Shown: positions 10,444 to 21,447, numbered from the stretch's first letter. The stretch is DNA of 34,612 bases from CAZEYI01 sp964422855 (GCA_964422855.1 CAYRCS010000009.1:1-34612), one strand, 5' to 3'. The notes: generated by a model not told the origin, from the letters alone. Program-made: numbers and translations.

Positions 10444-11342
10444 ATGACATTAATACTCGATGGCAGACCCTATGCGGCTGTTTTAAAGAAAGAATTAGCC
10501 CAACAATCTGCAAAGGTTTTTGGCGATAGAAAGGTCTATATGGCTATTATTTTTTTGTGAAGCAACGAATCCTCTGCTGCATATGTAGGCTTTAAGAAAA
10601 AATTTGGTGAAGATATCGGCATACCTGTGGAAATTTTTGGACAGGATATAGAGACAAATTTTGAACATTTGCACGAACGAAAAAAATCTACTATAGATGC
10701 CGTAACACATCCCCAATGACAGGATAAAGTTATAGATCTTATCAAATTTCTCAATACCGATGAGGCTTGTGTAGGTATGATCGTACAGCTTCCTTTGCCA
10801 GATCCTCTGTGGGCAAATACGTCCAAGATTACACAACACATAGCTCCGGCCAAAGATGTGGATGCAATGGGTGGGATGATCTATGGATTGGATAGTTTTG
10901 GCTGCGTGGATTTTCTCTGAGCGACACCGCAAGCTGCTATGACTTTGCTCGAACAATATGACATAGCAAATGTTAGAGGGAAGCTCGTCAGTATCGTCTG
11001 ACAAAGCAATCTTACGGGCAAGCCACTAGCAACGCATCTTATGAAAAAAGGAGCTACTGTCTTGAGTTTCAATAGTAAGTCGTCCAAAGAAGATATGTAT
11101 AGACTCTGTAAGCAATCAGAATATATTTTTGCCTGTACTGGCGTGATTCATCTGATAGATGAAAATTATATCAATGACCAAAAAAATCAAATAATCGTCG
11201 ATATATGATATGGATACAAAGATGGCAAACCTGCCGGTGATGTACAGCTTGATCTCATCCAAGACAAAGTACATGCCTATACCCCAATTCCTGGTGGTGT
11301 CTGACCTCTTACGGTTGCTAGTTTGTTTGCAAATGTGTTAAA
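10444..11342 (+). CDS. folD: Methylenetetrahydrofolate dehydrogenase / cyclohydrolase FolD (3' end in gap)
   Basis: Bifunctional cytosolic enzyme that oxidises 5,10-methylene-THF and hydrolyses the methenyl product to 10-formyl-THF for one-carbon metabolism. Family marks seen: ILDGRPYA at the start; SAAYVGFKKK near residues 44-53 with the catalytic Tyr47 and Lys53; VQLPLP; PAKDVDAMGG; the cofactor loop SIVGQSNLTGKP; and the C-terminal signature PGGVGP, whose last Gly is TGA at 11302-11304. The usual GRS of the cofactor loop is GQS here, and the Arg commonly contacts the NADP phosphate, so cofactor preference may differ (inference). The 299 residues seen are close to full family length; only the last few and the stop are hidden by the N-run. 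Confidence 0.95.
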
Positions 11343-11442
11343 NNNNNNNNNNNNNNNNNNNNNNNNNNNNNNNNNNNNNNNNNNNNNNNNNNNNNNNNNN
11401 NNNNNNNNNNNNNNNNNNNNNNNNNNNNNNNNNNNNNNNNNN
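11343..11442. other. Assembly gap, 100 N
   Basis: A run of exactly 100 N, so probably a scaffold placeholder of unknown real length. It hides the folD stop codon. The flanking sequences share no obvious overlap, unlike the gap at 28220-28319. Confidence 0.95.
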
Positions 11443-11463
11443 ATACAAAAATATCTATTTTTG

Positions 11464-11484
11464 AGGCCCTCTGGGGCCTTTTTT
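11464..11484 (+). terminator. Intrinsic terminator, probably of folD
   Basis: AGGCCC / GGGCCT stem with a TCTG loop, followed by a T-run. It lies just after the gap that contains the end of folD and 70 bases before the next gene. Confidence 0.8.
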
Positions 11485-11555
11485 GATGCCTGGTTCGCTA
11501 CCGGAAACCCCAATCAGTATACTTAGTATAGTTTATTTTGCCTTGTGTATCTGAT

Positions 11556-12995
11556 ATGCAGAAGTTATTATCTCTATGTATGTTGTTGGTTTGGGTGTCG
11601 TACATCATATTTGATGCATATTCATTTTCATTTGTGCAAGCTCCTACAGTACATGCAGCTCCCACAACACATACGGTACTCGAAACATCCCCATCAGCTC
11701 AAGAATCACCAAAAACAACACCAACACAACTAGCTCCTTCATCACAGAGCACTTTTCTTCTCGAAGATGCTCGTGTTTTGAGTGAAGCATACGAAAAAAC
11801 TCAAGATCCTGTGATAGGCAAAAATCTTGTTCTCAAGTTGGTAGACCTCTATCAATTTGATCGTGCACTAACGTATATAGAATCTATGCGTGCAGATGGT
11901 ATCGACACTATAGAGCCTACCACATACTTGTATGTTCTTATAAATAGTTCTCGCGTATCTCCTACTCAATCACAGAGCATGGATATTGTCCAGAACGCGT
12001 TATCCGCCTATGTAGCTCAAGGTAAATTAGACGCTAACCAGCAACTTTTCTATGGTGCATTGATTAAACTATGGAACAACGACTTCTATGGAGCAAAAAT
12101 ATTGTTTGATAAAATTACTGGGGATACATATGCCCCTATTGTTAGCAATATGCATGATGTCTATGCTAAAGCGACTACTATGCAGGATATGCCACTCTAT
12201 TACTGAACAGCTTTATTTGCCCTGCAATTGCTCAAAAATGGCTATTTTTCTATAGCGAGCAAGCTTGCACTAGAAGTATTAAACAAAGATCCAAGCTATA
12301 CCTTGCCCTATCAGATATTGGCATACAAACATTTCCTTACTCAATCTTGGGAACCGGCACTACAATATCTACTCCAACTGAGAGATTTGGATCCAAAAAA
12401 TGAAGCAACCTATGTCTTTATGATAGGAGTGAGTTCATACTGGCTGGATAAATATGAACAAGCAGCATTATATCTCAAACAAGTAGAATATCCAGCATAT
12501 ACTCTCGATGCTCAAAGATATCTAGCACTCAGTTATATAGCGATGGACAATACACAAGATACCATCAATACACGACAAGCAATGCTCTGAAATCCAAGTA
12601 TACAAGAAGAAGATTTTTATAATTACTTTGGAGAAGTATTTTATAAACCATACACTCAAAAAAAACTCTACACACTTTATAATGCCAATACAAACTTAGG
12701 ATTTTTGTATATTAAAACCTGCTTTGATATCCTTGGAGAAAAAAATGCTGATGTATGTAATTATGGTAACGCATGATTGCACCTAGCAAAATGAGAATAT
12801 GCTCAGGCACAGACGATTCTCTCTAACTTAGCTCAAACCTATCAAGAATCATATATCTATCAAGCACTATGAAATATAACTTTGTCTCAGGGAGATCAGG
12901 CAACTGCGACTGATTATTTTAGTCGTGCAATCAGTGTTGCATGAGATTCAGGAAGTGAAAATATAATAGAACAACAGATACTAGAAGCTAACTAA
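11556..12995 (+). CDS. Exported TPR-like repeat protein, 479 aa
   Basis: ATG at 11556 was preferred to an in-frame TTG 18 bases earlier because it puts the hydrophobic stretch (LLSLCMLLVWVSYIIF) close to the N-terminus as a signal or membrane anchor. Residues about 30-65 are a Pro/Thr/Ser-rich linker. The remainder is helical with tetratricopeptide-like pairs, for example GYFSIASKLALEVLNKDPSY and EPALQYLLQLRDLDPKN near 228-280, and GEYAQAQTILSNLAQTY and GDQATATDYFSRAISVA near 405-465. It probably scaffolds other proteins on the outer face of the membrane; partner unknown. It lies between two terminators, so it is probably transcribed alone, upstream of a small membrane protein and secD. Confidence 0.85.
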
Positions 12996-13020
12996 ATCTT
13001 GTGTCTTGCAAAAGGCAACA

Positions 13021-13054
13021 AAAAAAGTACACACGTTGTTGTGTACTTTTTTTT
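13021..13054. terminator. Intrinsic terminator after the TPR-like gene
   Basis: Arms AAAAAAGTACACA / TGTGTACTTTTTT with a six-base loop and extra T at the 3' end. It lies 25 bases past the TAA of the TPR-like gene and 16 bases before the next start codon. A TATACT at 13054-13059 abuts it and may be a -10 box, but no -35 is convincing. Confidence 0.8.
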
Positions 13055-13070
13055 ATACTTTGTTGGTGTC

Positions 13071-13358
13071 ATGCGAGAAACTATCCGCCAGATTGCATTG
13101 GATGTTATCATTATATGAGGTGCCTTGTGTGTCATCGGATGATTTATATTGATCGTGCAGTGGATACGAATCACTACGACATGGATGAAAGTTACAAATT
13201 CTATCAAGCGCACTACCCAGCAACTTATTGATGTGGTATTGCATCCTATTCAATTGGTCACTATGTTTTTGGAATACCGATTGCAGGGATCTCAGACGTC
13301 TCCAGAGAAGAAACCAAATGTAAAGAAAAAATCACCAATGAAGACAAAGAAAGCATAA
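13071..13358 (+). CDS. Small membrane protein with basic tail, 95 aa
   Basis: ATG to TAA with two TGA glycines inside the membrane segment. One hydrophobic helix near residues 8-31 (IALDVIIIGGALCVIGGF, then ILIVQWI) is followed by an amphipathic stretch and a very basic C-terminus (KKPNVKKKSPMKTKKA). I do not recognise a family. It starts 16 bases after a terminator and ends 26 bases ahead of secD, so the two are likely co-transcribed. A role near the Sec translocon is possible from position only. Confidence 0.75.
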
Positions 13359-13384
13359 GACTTTATACTTGTTATTTGTAGAAC

Positions 13385-15601
13385 ATGTTTCGCGACTCAA
13401 AAAAACTAGGGTTTTTGGTACTATTCTTGGTATCATTGTTTATCGTGCTATTTGTAGGAAGAAGTTTTGACGCTACAAGCGGGCAAAGATCGTTTATCCT
13501 GACAAGTCAGGGAATTCAACATTTTAGAAAATGATTGGACGTATCTGGTGGCTCAAGATTGGTATATCAGATAGACTACACTAAATACAAACAACTCTAT
13601 ACTGATCCAGCACAGCTCTCAGCTATGAAGAAAAAAATCGAAGAGATTATCCTCAAAAATATAGATAAAAGAATATCTGCTCTCTGAGTGAGTGATTATC
13701 GTTCCTATATACAGACTATGAATGATGAAAATTACTTGGTAGTAGAAATATGAGGTATCGCTAACTTAGATGAAGCTAAAAAAATAATAGGAAAGACAGT
13801 CGAATTGGAGTTTAGACTCCCAAATGAAGCAGAAGCTACTGCCTCTACTCGTGCTGAAAGAAAAAAACTAGCACAAAACTTGTATAATGATATTAAAGCT
13901 AGTCCTACTTTGTTTGCAGACAAATCTGCCAATAAGTGATCTGAAGATATCTACTACAACACATTTACCAAAGTAACAATCAATCAGCTCCCTAGTATAT
14001 ATCAAAAAAACGTAGCTCTATTAGATGCTCTTAATCCTGCACAAATATCTCCTCTCTTGGATGGTACCTACCATACTGTAGATACTCCTGCAGGCGATCT
14101 CAAATGATTTACTTTCTTCCGTATGATCAATAGAGAAGAGCAAGTAAATACTACTACCACTGACCAAACCATTACTCAATCTGCACTTCAGTTTAACAAA
14201 TCATACTCTACTGTATTTGCCCGCTCTGCACAAGGTGTTGCTACTGGCGCGTATGCCTTTAAAGGCAATGGACTTGTGTTCAATAAAGGTGAAGCTTTCG
14301 TAGGACAAGAAGCATACAATCTAAGAATCGCTCGTGTTGCACAGACAGTAAGTCTATGACAAAATACAGGAGCAAATACTAATGACGCTCTCATAACACA
14401 AACACAGAAAGCTATTGTGAAATGAGACCTGCCCCAAGGTGCTGAAGAAATGACTAATGGTTGGCAGGATCTCACAAGCATACAGAACATAATCGCAGGA
14501 TTTACTGGAGCAGCAAAAGGCAAAACTATTGTTATTCCATGACTTGGTGCTAGTTTCGTCGTATATATAAAGGATACGAAAGCTGCTAGTGAAAGTCTCT
14601 ACGAACTTGTAGAAGTTGCAAATATCGGTGCTGGAGAACAAGGCGCATTTAAGGCATCATTGGAGAAGACTATACTCTATACTCTCGAAGATATATTTGT
14701 CAAAGATACTGTTAGCTGGCTACCTGCCACTGTTAATGGAGAAGTTCTTGATGGAGCATATTTCCAAATGGCGAGTGTTGGTAGTTCACAATTATGACAA
14801 CCAGTCGTACTTATACAACTCAATGATGAAGGAAAGCAATTGTTCTGTGATATAACTGCAGAAAATATCGGAACACAAATGGCTATCTTTGTTGGCTGAC
14901 AACTTATTACAGCTCCAACTATCCAAGATAAAATATGTGGAGGTACGGCACAAATAGATGGACAGTTTGATGCAGAAGGCGCTAAAGAATTGTCTAATTC
15001 TCTCAATGATGGTACACTTCCTGCTCCATTGCTTATCAGACAGGAAGAAAAAATAGATGCAACTCTGTGATCAAGTGCACTTACTGGAGCTTTATGGGCT
15101 GCTGGAGTTGGGCTTATCCTGATTGCGATCATGAATCGATATATGTATGGATGGAGAAAGACAGTTGTTACTATGTGAGTACTTGTTGGATTTATAGTAT
15201 TACTCGCAGCAATTCTCAAACTTGTGGACTACGCACTATCACTCAGTGCTATAGCAGCTATAATACTCTCTATAGGTATGGGTGTGGATGCAAATGTATT
15301 GATTTTTGAAAGAGTCCGTGAAGAGCTCAAAGATGGGAAAACTATACAACAAGCAATAGCTATATGATACGATAGAAGCTGGTCTGCGATTAGAGATGGA
15401 AACTTGAGTACTGGACTTATAGCATTAGTATTGTTTGCGATAGGAACCAACATATTCAAATGATTTGGTAGTATGATGTTGGTCAATATGGCTATTTTAT
15501 TGGTCTTCAATGTTCCTCTTACGAAGATATTGTTGGAACTTATGTTCCACAAGAAACAAGTCTTTTTGAAAGAAAATAGCAGATATCTAGAAGTAAAATA
15601 A
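13385..15601 (+). CDS. secD: Protein translocase subunit SecD, 738 aa
   Basis: Membrane subunit that uses the proton-motive force to help SecYEG release exported proteins. An N-terminal membrane helix spans about residues 8-25. The GLDVSGGSRLVYQ motif near 54-66 matches the start of the SecD P1 domain. A long extracytoplasmic domain follows, then five C-terminal membrane helices from about residue 562, including GMGVDANVLIFERVREEL from 631, the most conserved SecD motif. The protein is longer than many SecD proteins because of an extended P1 region. It ends after the last SecD helix, so it is not a SecDF fusion, and no secF follows: a strong terminator comes at once. Many in-frame TGA codons are present. 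Confidence 0.93.
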
Positions 15602-15609
15602 GGTATATC

Positions 15610-15635
15610 AAAAAGCGGCTATATAGCCGCTTTTT
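15610..15635. terminator. Perfect palindromic terminator after secD
   Basis: AAAAAGCGGC / GCCGCTTTTT around TATATA, starting 9 bases after the secD TAA. It separates the secretion genes from the polysaccharide operon. Confidence 0.85.
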
Positions 15636-15638
15636 GTA

Positions 15639-15666
15639 TTGGAAAAAATAGTTTTTTCTCTATGCT
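15639..15666 (+). promoter_or_regulatory. Possible promoter of the polysaccharide operon
   Basis: TTGGAA (15639-15644), a 16-base AT-rich spacer and TATGCT (15661-15666) lie between the secD terminator and galE. The match to the consensus is moderate; this spacer is the only clear place for the operon promoter. Confidence 0.4.
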
Positions 15667-15693
15667 CATCTATGTCTTTATATGTGTAGCAGC

Positions 15694-16701
15694 ATGAAAA
15701 AACACATACTTATAACGGGTGGCACAGGATTTATAGGATCTCACGCTGTCATTGCTTTTGAACAAGCTGGATATAGTACTGTGGTCGTAGATAATTTGTG
15801 CAATAGTTCTACTGATGTACTTGAGGGGATAAAGAAGATTTTGTGATATAAACCTGATTTTTATGAAGGAGATCTCAGAGATACGGCATTTTTGGCATGA
15901 GTTTTTTGACAATATAGTTTTGATGGAGTGATTCATTTTGCAGCACTGAAGGCTGTAGGTGAGAGCTGTGAAAAGCCTTTGGAATATATGGATAACAATG
16001 TTGGTGGTACCATACAACTTGCTAAGACAATGCAGCAATTTGGTGTACAAAAAATAATCTTTTCCTCATCGTGTACTGTCTACGGTTCTCAGACTCCTCC
16101 TATTGTGGAAACCATGTCTATAGGAAATACTAGCAATCCTTATGGTAGCTCTAAGGTACTTTGTGAATATATACTCAAAGATATGGCGGAATTCGGGGGA
16201 ATGCAAGTTATAAGTCTAAGGTATTTTAATCCTATAGGTGCTCATCCGAGTGGCTATATTGGCGAAAAAGTATCATGAAGACCAAACAATATTTTCCCCT
16301 ATATACTGAAGGTTTTGGCTTGAGAACTATCTGAACTACAGGTGTTTGGTAATGATTACAATACTCCTGATGGTACAGGAGTTAGAGATTATATCGATAT
16401 TGTAGATCTAGTGTGATGACATATAGCTGCTTACCGCCACCTAGAAAAGCAAAAACCAGGGTTTTGGGATGCTTACAACCTTGGCACTGGCAAAGGAGTG
16501 AGTGTATTAGAGCTTATACAAGCAGTCGAATCTGTGAGTGGAAAGAACATACCTTATGCTATCACATCAAGAAGGCCATGAGATATAGATGCTGTATGGG
16601 CAAACTGTGATAAGGCCAAATCCATACTTGGATGGGAAGCAACTACTTCTATTGATGAGAGTATTCATAATGCTTTACTATTTGTCCAACAAAGCCAATA
16701 A
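15694..16701 (+). CDS. galE: UDP-glucose 4-epimerase GalE
   Basis: Cytosolic NAD-dependent short-chain dehydrogenase/reductase-type epimerase that interconverts UDP-glucose and UDP-galactose, possibly the N-acetyl forms too. Rossmann loop TGGTGFIGSH at the N-terminus; FAALKAVGES; SSSCTVYG; the catalytic Tyr and Lys in NPYGSSKVLCEY; GRPNNIFPYI; and DYIDIVDLV. At 335 aa it is full length. It opens the ten-gene operon. Its TAA shares one base with the ATG of the flippase gene (TAATG), so translation is probably coupled. Confidence 0.93.
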
Positions 16702-18224
16702 TGACTTTGCTCTCCGATCAGACACTGGCCCACAAACTCATCAGCAAAGGCAGTATTGCTTATATTGCCTCTTTTCTGATAGCTCCAGTCTGATATTTGC
16801 TCAGAATAATTGCTTCAAACAACATGGACGTATCTGACATAGGCCTATTTTATTCTATGATCGGATTAATTGGTTTACTTGCAGCCTATAATGACTTATG
16901 ACTCACCGAAGCACTCCAATATTTCTTACCAAAATACTGGATAGAAAAAAAATACAATCACTATAAGACCATACGAATAATGACTTTTGGCATGCAGCTT
17001 GTAAGTTGAATATTGATAGGATGAGGGCTATGGCTTGGTGCAGATTGGCTTAGTATACATTATTTTGAGTCAACGCAAACAAGCCATATACTCAAAGTAT
17101 TCTCTCTGTATTTTGTTGCTATCAATTTTTTGCAAGCACTCGCTTCTGTATATACAGCCTTCCAAGATATTTTCTCAGATAAATTGATTGAGACAATCAG
17201 ATTATATAGTGTATTGCTATGTACCTTAGTATTTACTTTTTTGGGCAGCTTATCGTTGACTACTTTCTCATATGCATGGCTATGATGACTTGGCATAGCT
17301 CTGGTTGTTTCAATATTTTTGTGTGGTGTCAAATATGGTAAAACTCTATCTATGGGCAATTTCATTCTTGATAAAGAGCTCATAAAAACACAGCTCAGTT
17401 ATGCTTTTTGGGTATTTTTATGACTCAATGCAGGCACGCTCTTAGGACAAATAGATCAGCAAATTGTTATAGTATTTTTGGGTGCGGCAGATGCAGGATA
17501 CTTCTCAAACTATCTGAGTCTTTTTAGCATATATGGTATTTTTTTGTGGCCATTGATGTGACTTATATTTCCTATAACTACAGAGCTTATTACAAAAAAT
17601 CATACACAAAAAATCATTTTGTTTATCCAGATCTTGTACAAATACTTCTCTGTATTTTCCATCAGCGTTATATGATTTTTTGTGGCATTGGGTCCTATTA
17701 TATCAGCTACTTTATATGGCCAACAATTTATTTATTCTGGGACATTATTGCAATATGGCGCTCCATTTATCATATTCAATATGCTCATAGTTATAAACTT
17801 CTGATTTTTGGCAGGGATGGGTAAGGCAAAGGAAAGGGTTTTTGTTATCGTCGCTGGGCTACTTATAAATATAGTTATGAATATGGTATCTATATTGGTA
17901 TTCAAGGGATGACTGTATGGGGTTGTGTTGGCAACAGGCATGTCGTGGATTGTGATGTTTTGGATGTCATTATCAATTATTCGCAAAGCCTATGTAATAA
18001 TATATAATCGATGATTTATGGTGCGAAATCTTCTCTTGGTATCTATCCTATCATATGTATTGTGGTATACGGCATGATATATGGACTTTACTGACAGAAT
18101 GCTGAGCTTTGTGCATCTGGCTGGCATGGGAATAGCATATTATTGTATTATAGCTGCGTTTAACTATAAGAATATTGTATCGTTATGGAGAGAATGTAAA
18201 AGTTTATGATTTGTCAAAAAGTAG
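16701..18224 (+). CDS. Wzx-like polysaccharide flippase, 507 aa
   Basis: Polytopic membrane protein with about 12-14 hydrophobic segments spread over its whole length, of the polysaccharide-export (PST/MATE-like) type. These proteins move lipid-linked repeat units across the membrane. It starts MTLLSDQTLAHKLISKGSIA; QIDQQIVIVFLGAADAGYFS in the middle is typical of the family, in which a charged helix and an AGYYS-like motif are conserved. Length fits Wzx. Several TGA glycines lie in membrane segments. It overlaps galE by one base and is followed after 1 base by the nucleotidyltransferase gene. The substrate is unknown but is presumably made by the surrounding genes. Confidence 0.85.
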
Positions 18225-18225
18225 C

Positions 18226-18672
18226 ATGCCTAAAACGATAGTCATCACATCTGGATATTTCAATCCCTTGCATCCATGACATATTGAGTGTTTTGAGCTA
18301 TGCAAAGAGCTGTGAGACGAACTGCGAGTTATTGTTAATAATGATACACAAGCTAAGCTTAAAGCTTGATCAGATTTACTATTTCAAGATCAGGAATATA
18401 GGATAAAAGTAGTATCAGCTATGAAAATGGTAGATCGTGTCATGCTTGCTGTTGATACTGATGATTCTGTCTGTGCTAGTATCCGTGCCATTAGTGAAAA
18501 AATACATACAGAGTATGGAGCTACTACAACAATTATTTTTGGTAAATGAGGCGATCGTTTTTCTGATAATATACCAGAAGTACAGGTGTGTCAAGAACTA
18601 TGAATTATTATAAAAGATGGATTGGGAGCAAAAATAGATAATAGTAGTGTCTATAGAGCAAAGAGGATTTAG
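18226..18672 (+). CDS. HldE/GlpCT-like cytidylyl- or adenylyltransferase, 148 aa
   Basis: Small nucleotidyltransferase of the HIGH superfamily. It carries the nucleotide-binding GYFNPLHPGHIE motif at residues 10-21, GKGGDRFSDNIPE, GLGAKIDNSS and a terminal SSVYRAKRI that stands in for the family's SSTxIR. It resembles the C-terminal half of HldE and glycerol-3-phosphate cytidylyltransferases; members of this set activate a sugar- or polyol-phosphate. No kinase partner is visible in the operon, so the substrate cannot be named. One base separates it from the flippase stop, and rfbB follows 18 bases on. Confidence 0.8.
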
Positions 18673-18690
18673 CTGTGGAGCAAATAATTG

Positions 18691-19653
18691 ATGCAAAAAA
18701 TTATAATCACATGATGAGCAGGATTTATTGGGAGCAATTTTCTTAATCTTTTTGTATTGCAATATCCTGATATTGTTTTTATCAATATCGATGCACTTAC
18801 CTATGCAGGGAAATTGGATAATATCGAAGATAAAGTAGCAAACGCAGAAAACTATGTTTTCGAACATGTGAATATAAGAGATATAGTTGCTTTGCGTACT
18901 GTATACGAAAAATATAAACCTACAGACTGTATACATTTTGCAGCAGAGTCTCATGTTGATAACAGTATCAAAAATCCATGAATTTTTCTAGAAACCAATG
19001 TGTTGGGTACTAACAATCTTCTCCTACTTCATAAAGAGTTTGGTATGCAGAGATTTCATTACATCTCTACTGATGAAGTATATGGTGAGCTCCCTATGGA
19101 TAAGCCTGAAATTAAATTTACCGAAGATACTCCTCTATGTCCCAGTTCTCCCTATAGTGTCTCCAAAGCATCATGAGATATGTTAACACAATCATTTCAT
19201 AGAACATATGGCATAAATGCTGTTGTAAGTAGATGTAGTAATAATTATGGGCCTAGGCAGGATGTTGAAAAACTTATTCCACATTTTATAAGCAAACTTT
19301 CTCAGAAACAAAAAGTTCCGCTCTATGGAGATGGTGGAAATATAAGAGACTGGCTTCATGTAGATGATCACTGTGATGCTATATGGACTATCTTTACTCG
19401 TGCAGTACCTGGAAGTATATATAATATTTGAGGCAATAACGAACTAACAAACAAACAAATAACCTATTTGTTGCTCGATGCTTTTGAATACGGAGATGAC
19501 ATGATAGAATATGTAATTGATAGACTTTGACATGACAAAAGATATGCTATAGATAGTTCTAAGTTGCAACGCGAACTTGGCTGGATACCTCACATACCTT
19601 TTGCTCAAGGGATACAGGATACTATAAAACGATATACAGATACTTTAGTTTAG
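18691..19653 (+). CDS. rfbB: dTDP-glucose 4,6-dehydratase RfbB (RmlB)
   Basis: Second step of dTDP-L-rhamnose synthesis: dTDP-glucose to dTDP-4-keto-6-deoxyglucose, with bound NAD. Rossmann loop TGGAGFIGSNF has both adjacent Gly as TGA (18712 and 18715). Other marks: NIDALTYAG, FAAESHVDNSI, the catalytic DEVYGEL, SPYSVSKAS with the Tyr/Lys pair, CSNNYGPRQ, KLIPHFI and RDWLHVDDHC. At 320 aa it is slightly short for the family but has no missing block. A GGAG 12 bases ahead of the ATG may be a ribosome site. It sits in the operon with rfbA and the reductase; rfbC is in the opposing operon. Confidence 0.95.
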
Positions 19654-19662
19654 GCGCTCACA

Positions 19663-20529
19663 ATGAAAGGTATTATACTTGCTTGATGATCATGAACGAG
19701 ATTGTATCCACTAACTCTCGCGGTTAGTAAACAACTTGTTCCAGTATATGACAAACCTATGATATACTATCCATTGTCTACCCTTATGATGGCGTGAATA
19801 AGGGATATTTTGATTATATCTACTCCTCAAGATACGGATCGTTTTCGTATGCTGTTATGAGATGGCTCAAGTCTGTGATGCCACTTTAGTTATGCAGTTC
19901 AAGATAAACCAAACTGACTTGCTCAGGCGTTTGTAATAGGTAAAGACTTTATAGGAAAAGATAGTGTCTGTCTCATATTGGGAGACAATATATTTTATGG
20001 TGCAGGCTTGAAAGAAGCTCTCATGGCATCTACAAATCCTAGCTGATGAATCATCTTTGCATATCATGTATCCAATCCTCAAAGATATGGGGTAGTGACT
20101 TTTGATGCGGATAAAAAAGCCATAGCAATAGATGAAAAACCTCAGCATCCAACCTCGCAATATGCTGTGCCATGAATATATTTTTATGACAATAGTGTGT
20201 TGGCGGCGGCGGCATCCATTGCGCCTAGTGCTAGATGAGAGTATGAAATTACTGATGTAAATAAGTTGTATCTCGAACAATGAAATCTTTCAGTACAAAT
20301 ATTGCCAAAGTGAATAGCGTGGCTAGATACTGGTACTTTTCAATCATTGATGCAAGCAAGCCAGTTTGTGCAGACGATAGAAGAAAGACAGGATATCAAA
20401 ATTGGCTGTATAGAGGAAATGGCTCGAAGGAAGTGATATATCGATGATAAACAACTTCTCTCATTTGCAAACACGTATAAAAATAGTGGTTATGGAGAGT
20501 ATCTGGAGAAGTTAGTTGATAATAAATAA
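19663..20529 (+). CDS. rfbA: Glucose-1-phosphate thymidylyltransferase RfbA (RmlA)
   Basis: First step of dTDP-rhamnose synthesis: glucose-1-phosphate plus dTTP to dTDP-glucose. The nucleotide-binding signature GGSGTRLYPLT has three of its glycines as TGA (19684, 19687, 19693). Also seen: SKQLVPVYDKPMIYYPL, GLAQAF, LGDNIFYG, YEITDVN and WLDTGT. At 288 aa it is the normal length. By my count 14 of its 26 glycines are TGA codons. It begins 9 bases after rfbB ends. Confidence 0.96.
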
Positions 20530-20554
20530 CTTTATTGATAGCATACTGTTTGTT

Positions 20555-21409
20555 ATGAAAAAAATTGTATTGTTTGGATGATATGGGATGCTTGGTATAG
20601 AAATTGCTCATTTTTTCGAAGCACAAGGATATGAAGTTCTTAGACCTCGCCATCAGGAAGTAGATATAGTTGACTATAATGTTGTCTATGCGTACTTATC
20701 ACAGCAAAAACCAGATGTCATTATCAACGCTGCAGGCAAGACTGGAACGCCAAATATCGATCGATGTGAAACACACAAAGAAGAAACCGTGCTAACCAAT
20801 GTTAATGGAGCTGTGAATGTGTCATGTGCAGCGAAACTTTTGGGGATCTATAACGCCTATATAGGCAGTGGATGTATCTACCAAGGAGATAATAATGGCA
20901 AAGGCTTTACTGAGCAGGATGCTCCAAATTATACTGGGTCTTTTTATTCGCGAACCAAGGTAAGAGCCCAGGAATTACTCGAACCATTTGATGTATTGCA
21001 GTTGCGTATACGTATGCCCATATTGTCCAAGAAAAATCCTAGAAATTTGATAGATAAAATAGCAAAATATAGTCATGTCATCAATGAGGCTAATTCGGTC
21101 ACCGTTGTAGACGATATGCTACAAGCTATGCAAGTATTAATTGAGCAGAGGGTTATAGGAATCATGAATGTAGTAAACCCTTGAACATTGTATTGGCATG
21201 ATATGCTTGCCTTGTATAAAGAGATAATAGATCCGAGACATACTTTTACTCCGGTATCTATGGAAGAGTTAACAAAGAAAATTACATCCTCAGGCAGAAC
21301 GAGTTGTATGCTTAATGGAGATAAGTTGGCACAATATATAACATTAGATCCTGTAGGAGAAAGGATAAAAGAAATAATACAGATATATAAAAATAATATG
21401 CTGCCATAG
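20555..21409 (+). CDS. dTDP-4-keto-rhamnose reductase of the NRS/ER type, 284 aa
   Basis: NAD(P)-binding short-chain reductase. Rossmann loop FGGYGMLG at the N-terminus; NAAGKTGTPNIDRCETHKEE; TNVNGAVNVSCAAKLLG; IGSGCIYQGDNNGKGFTEQD; APNYTGSFYSRTKVRAQELL with the Tyr/Lys pair; and RIRMPILSKKNPRNLIDKI. These stretches resemble the C-terminal half of plant and fungal nucleotide-rhamnose synthase/epimerase-reductase (NRS/ER) more than classical RmlD. It follows rfbB and rfbA, so it most likely performs the last reduction to dTDP-L-rhamnose. The 3,5-epimerase is a separate RfbC in the opposing operon. The substrate is inferred from family and context. Confidence 0.82.
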
Positions 21410-21447
21410 ATATGTTTATTGATATCATTTATTATACTACCGTATAC

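Noticed and set aside
10495..11087. Minus-strand open frames of about 70-170 aa opposite folD
   Set aside because: They are antisense shadows of a clear folD frame and show no family features.
11538..11555. TTG at 11538 as start of the TPR-like gene
   Set aside because: An in-frame ATG 18 bases later gives a more normal signal peptide.
14188..15552. Minus-strand open frames of 95-180 aa opposite secD
   Set aside because: They lie fully inside a confident SecD frame and look like shadow translations.
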